IMG/VR virus record: IMGVR_UViG_3300020411_001939
Coordinates: 1 to 20,297 of that record
DNA: 20,297 nucleotides
Source of the DNA: a virus
Direction: 5' to 3' (one strand)
The notes under the pieces were generated by a model. It was not told the DNA's origin. It did no database searches and saw only the letters and a list, made by a program, of their open reading frames with translations. The position numbers and the translations under genes are program-made. This document shows, in pieces, positions 16,201 to 20,297 of the stretch. Each line of letters opens with the position of its first letter. The stretch's first letter is position 1.

Positions 16201-17461
16201 ACAAATCTACAGTATTACTAGAATTATTAACAGCAAGTAAAGGTGTACCAACAACATTATTAAGACGTATTGATAATCCAAATTCAAATGGTACCATTGC
16301 GGTATCAACTTTTTGTATATCTCTTGGTTTATCTACATCAACAGTAGTTGTACCCACAGATTCTACATCATAACCTTTGACATATGCCTTACCTGCAGAT
16401 ACATTAACTGCTACCATATCCTCAGTAGGAACATTACCATCTGAAGTTATTTGAGTATCAAGGAATATACCATCATTTCCTTTTCTATTATCTAATAATT
16501 CTTCAACATCAACTATAAATCTATCTACAGCATAATCACCAGACTCTTCAAATGTTCTTTTAGCAAAATAATCTTTAATTATAGAATATTCATTTTGACT
16601 TTTAATTTTCTTAATTTCTCCATTTTCAACTCTAACCAATTCAACAAATGTCTTATCATCATTATCAGTTAATAATTTTTTAGATAATTTTGTAGAAATT
16701 TTTAATCTATCTGCACCTGGAGCAGCATAATTTGAAAATCCCTTAGCATTATCATATAATGATTCATCTTCTTTAGAAGATATTATTTCTTCAGAAATAG
16801 TTAAACCTACTCTATATGAAGAATTATTTGTATATGGATCTAAAACAATCCTATCTTTAGATACATCAACAAAAGTTCCCCTAATAAAATAAACACCTTT
16901 TTCAATAGCTACAGAATATCCTACACCTTTTGCATTTTCAGAAATAATAGATGCAACAGTATCTTCTACATTAATTGTAGTATTTCCGTAAGTAAATGCA
17001 TCTTCTGTAATTAATATTTCACCATCAATAAATGTTGAAGTTTCATTATCAGTACCACCACGAACATACTTAACCCATATAGTTAAATGTGTAACACCTT
17101 CATTTTCATTAATATCACTATAACTATCAACGACTGCAACTACACCTGAACTTTCACCTCTTAAACGTTTTCCAACCAAAAAACTAGCATAAACAGATAT
17201 ATTAACCCCTAAATGATCTGGATTTAACTTGACAGCAGCATATTGTGAATCGCACATAACCCCACCAGGGATTACCATAGCACCTTCTTGAAATATATGA
17301 CTACCAAACGATTCTAATTGATTTTGTAGAATTGATTGTGATGTTGTTAATTCCCTTGCTTGTATCGGATGTCCTGGTTTGTACAAGACACGATAATAGT
17401 TATTCGACTTTTTAAAATCATCGTAATAAGGGTTTATATTGAGGTTCGTTTTTTGTGGCAT
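10211..17461 (-). CDS. Giant baseplate-region virion protein, DUF4815-type
   Basis: A 2416-residue mosaic. It opens with MPQKTNLNINPYYDDFKKSN and KPGHPIQARELTTSQSILQN, the hallmark of the DUF4815 family of marine phage virion proteins. That region extends to about 1150 and includes MDRLVLTKAGKFTVVKG and NRRYTMRDIGKIESRVENLE. A proline run (PPAPPPPPPQPRDP, near 1583-1596) links to a β domain starting DPLAQSFTVDETGAYLTGVD (about 1597-1760). Then come Gly/Tyr repeats (about 1831-1912), a GYAKINNEIIYY...GIGTRGVDGT module (about 2020-2070) and a C-terminal domain with SADFRVLYQLF, FELFPGYDNL and FTGFRVKIVMSGTNEAKPP. It occupies the slot of T4 gp9-gp12, with no clear homologue of those four present, and follows gp8 by 3 bases. 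It is probably a peripheral baseplate or fibre-bearing component. Confidence 0.9.
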   Translation of the reverse strand: MPQKTNLNINPYYDDFKKSNNYYRVLYKPGHPIQARELTTSQSILQNQLESFGSHIFQEGAMVIPGGVMCDSQYAAVKLNPDHLGVNISVYASFLVGKRLRGESSGVVAVVDSYSDINENEGVTHLTIWVKYVRGGTDNETSTFIDGEILITEDAFTYGNTTINVEDTVASIISENAKGVGYSVAIEKGVYFIRGTFVDVSKDRIVLDPYTNNSSYRVGLTISEEIISSKEDESLYDNAKGFSNYAAPGADRLKISTKLSKKLLTDNDDKTFVELVRVENGEIKKIKSQNEYSIIKDYFAKRTFEESGDYAVDRFIVDVEELLDNRKGNDGIFLDTQITSDGNVPTEDMVAVNVSAGKAYVKGYDVESVGTTTVDVDKPRDIQKVDTAMVPFEFGLSIRLNNVVGTPLLAVNNSSNTVDLYSGRRSATGGTETLIGKARVYSFSVTDAPYTGAATEFDLYLYDVQTYTIITLNESISSTDAPISTRVRGVSSGATGFIVENPSSTAKLTETSGTFLQGERLIFNEEENSSNANGVNRTVKSVDTWGINDVKSVFQDSTALGLDNDFIADLALQPRILSGFSVTDEIEVAATTGITKCPGRNFAAKLKVGSLISYQRSDNNDLTLNKVTANNGSTITLDDTPLDVTGLYDNNSDLAYVGTFRVMVPIVRNNGGLYAKLDESAVSSVDFSSSSLAIETQINDLTTDGDGALTFGVGNVTTANAGITTSFFETFDAERYSIHYSTGTIDPLTSDKFTLTNNGKTVNFTGLTASQNNNVTVNATVLKQGITSKQKDYLRSEKRNVTLTKSAASTATTGLTQNKFYGLRVEDREISLNVPDVAKVIGVYESLNTSAPILDKISIPSGFTLSSNALLGEEIIGTESGTVVQITSILNDTSVEFAYLNTNKFEVGEVIKFRESDITTTIVTITNGSYQNVTNEFTLDRGHRETHHDYSRIVRTNTSYIPTYQLLVVYDKYRVPANDNGDVFTVNSYPQSRYSEIPQLPDGTRLSDVLDFRPRVSDFSVTNKSPFAFGSRDFGVTGNNPSLIVKPNESSIIGFDHYLPRMDRLVLTKAGKFTVVKGESSLNPKFPVNVEDAMDIATIQYPPYLFDVKNARVVHIDNRRYTMRDIGKIESRVENLETVTSLTMLELDTKSLQVKDADGFDRFKTGFFVDDYRDDKRFEQNSNAAVDPKTNELLVPIDFETIKPELALDPSIDVATADFSANLNLLDPNVKKSEDLLTLNYTEKEWIKQPLASVVENVNPFNMVEYNGNVKLSPASDNWVRTVYIDGGVRNITAGVSGNEVTWTGADGTQQSSGWTTSGTGTGSGDNWQPDENTVYVAGAGTRTLDTFIETILQGSAPDTHIRSRNVTFNSHGLAPYTKYYSFFDGQSGLDIIPKLVQISMNSGAFTAGETVHGYIGAELLFVARLCSPNHKEGPLTAPTTTIGNNPYDRGIILSLAYSASSTVLNIDLNGLHEEARGEFYGYITKGMTILGVSSNAEATVSNIQLITDNWGDLSGSFFIRCPLTNPAPPKRYTIGTKTFKLTSSDTNAEPLPGSLLMQSCETTYRTSGIVETYKHTTVVVKDPPAPPPPPPQPRDPLAQSFTVDETGAYLTGVDFFFGNKDPQEKIACELVTMELGTPTNIVVQDFARVELHPSEVNTSADATIPTRFQFPSPIYLEAGREYALVLKAPTTNLYEAWCATMGDKTVGTSDLPDDENVLVTKQYIGGSLFKSQNGTIWTPSQFQDLKFTLHKAQFVPSGTATFYNPNLNLSEVGHTGLIYNPIKVFPRKLKVTIDAVAGGSSTLDQPGAKISDGTTNTDAFGYLERVGGGANQGALTQTNAGTGYENGTYTAVPLYTITGAGSGATATVVVATNKVSSVTIGLNQNGSGYSVGDVVGVTTADVGKGSGAQFSIPSLLNYDTLYLTDCRGETFDTSGSTDFYVDGTVFNTGSTHITACTQTGGVLYTGNVVEIQKPNHAMHGANNLVTLENIQPNSVATTLSAELGINETGQISIANTSTFNNFEGISTSQGYAKINNEIIYYNSITSDGGGGGTLGIGTRGVDGTLRRTHPNGSEISTYELSGVSLKRINRSHTAGSILSDPMETDKYYLSIDRSGVVGSLARQSGDTQVSFTAENVGSGLNNFSSANVQFNTIEPRMSVITPGSGTFIRSSMRTISATSAGGNEVSFQDNGFEPVTLNQLNILPTTRMLASRVNENEYLPNFPDNKSFTMTVDLRSDDPNLSPAINIENEVLILGRSRLNKPISDYVTDGRSNALDSDPHTATYITKKVNLQNPASSLKVIVGAYRDESADFRVLYQLFKADSSEIEPAFELFPGYDNLRDLDGDGFGDLVIDSALSSGRPDKLVSGSLDGEFKEYQFSIDELDAFTGFRVKIVMSGTNEAKPPRFKDLRCIALA
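11715..11970 (-). repeat. Gly/Tyr β-repeats in the giant virion protein
   Basis: Two diverged repeats near residues 1831-1912: GALTQTNAGTGYENGTYTAV...TGAGSGATATVVV, then VSSVTIGLNQNGSGYSVGDV...GKGSGAQFSI. They have the same strand-GxGY-strand-Gly-rich pattern as the repeats in gp14, gp8 and the right-edge protein. Boundaries are approximate. Confidence 0.7.
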
Positions 17462-17464
17462 TTT

Positions 17465-19051
17465 TTAAAATTCCAAGATGATTTTTACGTCTTCCTTTTG
17501 TCTAGAGTTTCTATTAATCTCAGGACGATTATCTATGTAGATTATTTCACCCGACCCTTTATTTATCTCAGCAGGAGCATGTCCATATGTGAAATTGAGT
17601 CCCAAAGTAATAAGTTTATTTCCAGATGGATTTGTACTTATTCCTGTAAAATCACGATCTATTGTTCCAGTAAATCCATCATCACTTACAACAGTATTAA
17701 CTGTTGCTGGTGAATTAGGATCTGCAGTATAGAATTCAAGAACATTACCAGTTGTACTAATTCCTGCATGATCTTGAGTATCATTAGTGGATGGATTCAT
17801 ATACAAGGTTCTATCTTGAATATACTTAAGAACTTTAGTTTCTCTATCATATGATGCAATATACCCTTGAGCAGTTCCTTGCGGAGTAGTCTGATGAATC
17901 CTTTGACCAATTGCTGGTACTGTTAAAGATTCATTAGTTACTGAAGAGAATTTAAAAGCACTTAATGATGAGTATTGGTTTTGTACAAAAACTGAACTAG
18001 CAGTTCCAACAGTAGTTGGATTCTTAACTATTCCAATTTGAGCAAATGTTGTATTTGTTGGAAAATCCTTTGTAGAATCATCAAATCTAGCATAAACTAA
18101 AACTTTATCTGCTCCCAATTCTTTATAGATGTCAAATCCATGACCTTTTGATGGTGGAATAATTGGAACTAAATTTGCTTCAACTGTACCTGCACCTGCA
18201 CCTCTAATTGATCCAGTATCAACTACACCGAAACTATATCCTTTACCACCAGCAGATACAACAGTATTTGTTATATGACCGTTAGTATCTACATCAACTA
18301 CTACTTTACCACCTGAACCATCACCAAGAATATTAAGCTCATGTGATCCTGTAGAATATCCATCTCCTCTATTTTTAATAAAAACCTTTTTAATTTGATT
18401 ATCATTAACAGAAGAATCTCCATTATTTCTTACTGCAGTTACTTGAGCATCAGTTGATGATGACCAATTACTTGGTAATGAAATATAATCAGTAGAATCA
18501 AACTTAATAATATCACTCGGAGTAACGGTGAAAAGATATTTCCAAACATATCCATCACCACCACTACCTGCTTTAGATGGTTCTAAATCTGTAAAATTTG
18601 GTTCATCTAAAGATGCATTAGGTGTAGTCGATAATCCTGTAGTTCCATTATCAATACAAATATAAACTTTATAGTCACTATTCATCACATAATACTTAGA
18701 ATCATATAATCGATTCAAACCAGATGATGTTTTATTATCTACACTATAATCATGACGGTACATTTCATATTTTGCACCCCTTGTCCAATTATATCTCTTA
18801 GCAAGTCTTTTTACATTTGCAGAAGTAATTCTTTTACCATAGGACATATTATCACTAATAAATCCATGATAATCAAAATTATCTACAGGATTGGGTGTTT
18901 TATCATCCCAATCACCCTTTTTATATTGACCAGTTGATGTTGCATTTGATAATCCTACAAAAACATAATATGAATTTGCATCATCGGTAATTGAATCAAC
19001 AAAATTACCTGCATTTAATATTCTGAACTGATCTGTTACAATGGCTGGCAT
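17465..19051 (-). CDS. gp8: Baseplate wedge protein gp8
   Basis: Baseplate wedge subunit. It shows two landmarks of T4 gp8: GDGYVWKYLFTVTPSDIIKF (about 165-184; T4 has GDGYVWEYLFEIPPD) and the C terminus GEIIYIDNRPEINRNSRQKE followed by DVKIILEF (T4: GEMIYMENRPPI ending INILFTF). The start MPAIVTDQFRILNAGNFVDS also fits (T4 AIVTSKFR...). The length is 528 residues against 334 in T4. Part of the excess is a Gly/Tyr repeat block at about 219-297, and the rest lies at about 345-480 with a GYIASYDRETKVLKYIQ module. A consensus late promoter (19079-19086) precedes it; no Shine-Dalgarno sequence is visible. The giant virion gene follows after 3 bases. Confidence 0.93.
   Translation of the reverse strand: MPAIVTDQFRILNAGNFVDSITDDANSYYVFVGLSNATSTGQYKKGDWDDKTPNPVDNFDYHGFISDNMSYGKRITSANVKRLAKRYNWTRGAKYEMYRHDYSVDNKTSSGLNRLYDSKYYVMNSDYKVYICIDNGTTGLSTTPNASLDEPNFTDLEPSKAGSGGDGYVWKYLFTVTPSDIIKFDSTDYISLPSNWSSSTDAQVTAVRNNGDSSVNDNQIKKVFIKNRGDGYSTGSHELNILGDGSGGKVVVDVDTNGHITNTVVSAGGKGYSFGVVDTGSIRGAGAGTVEANLVPIIPPSKGHGFDIYKELGADKVLVYARFDDSTKDFPTNTTFAQIGIVKNPTTVGTASSVFVQNQYSSLSAFKFSSVTNESLTVPAIGQRIHQTTPQGTAQGYIASYDRETKVLKYIQDRTLYMNPSTNDTQDHAGISTTGNVLEFYTADPNSPATVNTVVSDDGFTGTIDRDFTGISTNPSGNKLITLGLNFTYGHAPAEINKGSGEIIYIDNRPEINRNSRQKEDVKIILEF
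17560..17567 (-). promoter_or_regulatory. Possible internal late promoter (GATAAATA) before the giant gene
   Basis: GATAAATA inside the 3' end of gp8, 99 bases before the ATG at 17461. It would allow the 7.2-kb giant gene to be transcribed separately from gp8. The evidence is the motif and its position only. Confidence 0.35.
18161..18397 (-). repeat. Gly/Tyr β-repeats inserted in gp8
   Basis: Residues about 219-297 hold two diverged copies: QIKKVFIKNRGDGYSTGSHE...GDGSGGKVVV and HITNTVVSAGGKGYSFGVVD...RGAGAGTVEA. They follow the conserved gp8 core and have no counterpart in T4 gp8. Confidence 0.75.
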
Positions 19052-19078
19052 TATACTATTTTAATAGCTTTTTTTCTT

Positions 19079-19086
19079 TATTTATA
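19079..19086 (-). promoter_or_regulatory. Consensus T4 late promoter (TATAAATA) for gp8
   Basis: A perfect TATAAATA on the minus strand immediately after the stop of the right-edge gene, its 3' end 28 bases before the gp8 ATG at 19051. The expected transcript start is near 19073. Confidence 0.85.
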
Positions 19087-20297
19087 CTACCCAAGATCCT
19101 TTCTGAGAGCACCAGAATCTCTTAATCCAAATCCTCTTCTCTGAATCGTTGGGAATGTACTCAATCCAGCGTCTATAGTGAGTCCTGTAACTCCAATAGA
19201 AACTGTAGATGATCTAGAACTTCCTTGCAATAAACCCCACGTAAATCTACCTATATCAGGCGTTGTTGTAGTTGCTGTTGCAACAAATCCAGCAGCATTT
19301 GCAGTACCAAAATCAGTCATTGTTGTATTAGATTTAATATTGCATGTGATAATTCCACTATTTGCTGGATTACCAAAAGGATGATAACCATCAACGATGT
19401 AGATATTATCTATACGTGAAGTTCCTATTCCAACAACATTACTATCAACTGTGTTAATTGAAGTAACACCATTTCCAACATTAGTACCGTGAATGTAGAT
19501 AGGATAACCTGCCTTAAGATCATTATTTAATCCAAGGATTGTTTCAGAAGCAATATGGAATTCTAGTGCCAATGGAGCACCATTTATTCCTGCAGTTGTA
19601 CCAATACCAGTAAGAATTCCAGAGAATCCTTTAACTGTTGCAATTCCAGAAACAGATTCACCAACATTAAATGATGGCATTGGTGCTATAACTAATGGTG
19701 GATTTGTTGAATCATATCCAGAACCACCCAACATTCCAATACTTGCAATACCAGATAATGATCCATCTACAACTGGAACAAGAGCAGTTGCAGTTGTAGC
19801 AGTACCAGTATAAGTATTACCATATGGTCTTGCTATTGATACAGTAACCATACTTCCAACATAACCAGAACCACCACTAATGACAGTTAAAGCACTTATT
19901 GTTCCACCAGCACCAACTGTTGCTGATAATGATGCTGCAACAGATACTTGATTTTCAAAAATCTTAGCATCAACATTAATAATATTAATACTAGATTCAT
20001 TTTCTTCATAATTGAAGAATTGTGCATCATCTACAAATATTGTAGAAATTCCATTAGATTGTATTGGGAAATCACCAATAATTCTAGAAGTAGGAAAAAC
20101 CATACCTTCAATAGAATCTCTTGCTTTTGAAATAATTTCACCCTCAATAGTCTTATCACGTTTTTGCTTATTCCAATCCATAAGTCTCCAAGGAATTGGA
20201 TTTGGTGGAGCATATTGAGAATCATTTGCATCAAATATATTTTCTCCTGTGTATATGTTAGTACTCATAACATCAGAACTAGAAATACCAGAAACTG
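19087..20297 (-). CDS. Baseplate-region virion protein (gp7 position), 5' end beyond window
   Basis: The frame is open to the right edge: codons upstream of the first internal Met (20268) read VSGISSSDV without a stop, so I treat the gene as truncated rather than starting at 20268. The visible 400 or so residues contain PIPWRLMDWNKQKRDKTIEG, ISKARDSIEGMVFPTSRIIG and STIFVDDAQFFNYEENES, a signature of large marine T4-like virion proteins, then Gly/Tyr repeats and a C terminus RRGFGLRDSGALRKDLG. The position directly before gp8 corresponds to T4 gene 7, and the real gene may be the large baseplate wedge protein. The part seen here is too far from T4 gp7 for me to confirm that. Stop codon is TAG at 19087-19089, next to a late promoter. 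Confidence 0.8.
   Translation of the reverse strand, partial: VSGISSSDVMSTNIYTGENIFDANDSQYAPPNPIPWRLMDWNKQKRDKTIEGEIISKARDSIEGMVFPTSRIIGDFPIQSNGISTIFVDDAQFFNYEENESSINIINVDAKIFENQVSVAASLSATVGAGGTISALTVISGGSGYVGSMVTVSIARPYGNTYTGTATTATALVPVVDGSLSGIASIGMLGGSGYDSTNPPLVIAPMPSFNVGESVSGIATVKGFSGILTGIGTTAGINGAPLALEFHIASETILGLNNDLKAGYPIYIHGTNVGNGVTSINTVDSNVVGIGTSRIDNIYIVDGYHPFGNPANSGIITCNIKSNTTMTDFGTANAAGFVATATTTTPDIGRFTWGLLQGSSRSSTVSIGVTGLTIDAGLSTFPTIQRRGFGLRDSGALRKDLG
19669..19908 (-). repeat. Gly/Tyr β-repeats in the right-edge protein
   Basis: Two copies: ISALTVISGGSGYVGSMVTV and LSGIASIGMLGGSGYDSTNP followed by PLVIAPMPSFNVGESVSGIA. They have the same GGSGY core as the repeats in gp14 and resemble the second gp14 copy most closely. 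Confidence 0.75.

Noticed and set aside
17360-17713. A 117-codon plus-strand open frame across the gp8/giant gene junction.
   Set aside because: It lies opposite two well supported genes, its product is Ile/Tyr/Ser-rich without domains, and no plus-strand expression signal is present.
19053-19080. Short inverted repeat (CTAT...ATAG) followed by a T run on the plus strand before gp8.
   Set aside because: It would be a plus-strand terminator, but nothing is transcribed toward it. The stem is only about 4 bp, and the T run is simply the A-rich gp8 leader on the other strand.

Overview
The window is part of the late (virion) region of a T4-like myovirus of the marine type. The evidence is a run of recognisable T4 neck, packaging, sheath and baseplate genes in T4 order, AT-rich DNA (roughly one third G+C by eye), families typical of marine cyanomyoviruses and pelagimyophages (a DUF4815-type giant baseplate-region protein, a NifU-like mini-protein, fibre modules with an Mtd_N-like start), and T4-type late promoters of the form NATAAATA. 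No photosynthesis or other host-marker gene is present, so I cannot separate a Prochlorococcus/Synechococcus phage from a SAR11 phage.

Every gene lies on the minus strand, so transcription runs from the right edge to the left edge. In that order: a right-truncated baseplate-region protein (position of T4 gp7); gp8 baseplate wedge; a 2416-residue giant virion protein in the place of T4 gp9-gp12; a small coiled-coil protein; a 112-residue Ig-like virion protein; an 87-residue virion protein; a 610-residue fibre-like protein; a terminator that overlaps a late promoter; a small coiled-coil protein; gp13 and gp14 (neck); gp15 (tail completion); gp16 (small terminase); a 55-residue ORF; an 85-residue ORF; gp17 (large terminase); a 94-residue ORF; a NifU-like protein; a four-cysteine zinc-binding-type protein; and gp18 (tail sheath, cut by the left edge). 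No intergenic gap exceeds about 85 bases.

The genes form one assembly programme: baseplate wedge and its decorations, fibres, neck and head-tail joining, DNA packaging, and sheath. Many junctions in the left half are 1-base or 4-base start/stop overlaps, which suggests translational coupling. Each gap of more than about 15 bases holds a NATAAATA motif in the direction of the genes.

I see no defence system, CRISPR array, mobile element, tRNA or wholly new gene cassette. The points most worth a second look are a cupredoxin-like domain with an apparently complete type-1 copper ligand set inside the fibre, bracketed by a duplicated module; a late promoter placed so that its own transcript would escape the overlapping terminator; and a glycine/tyrosine repeat module present in four different virion proteins, including a four-copy insertion in gp14.
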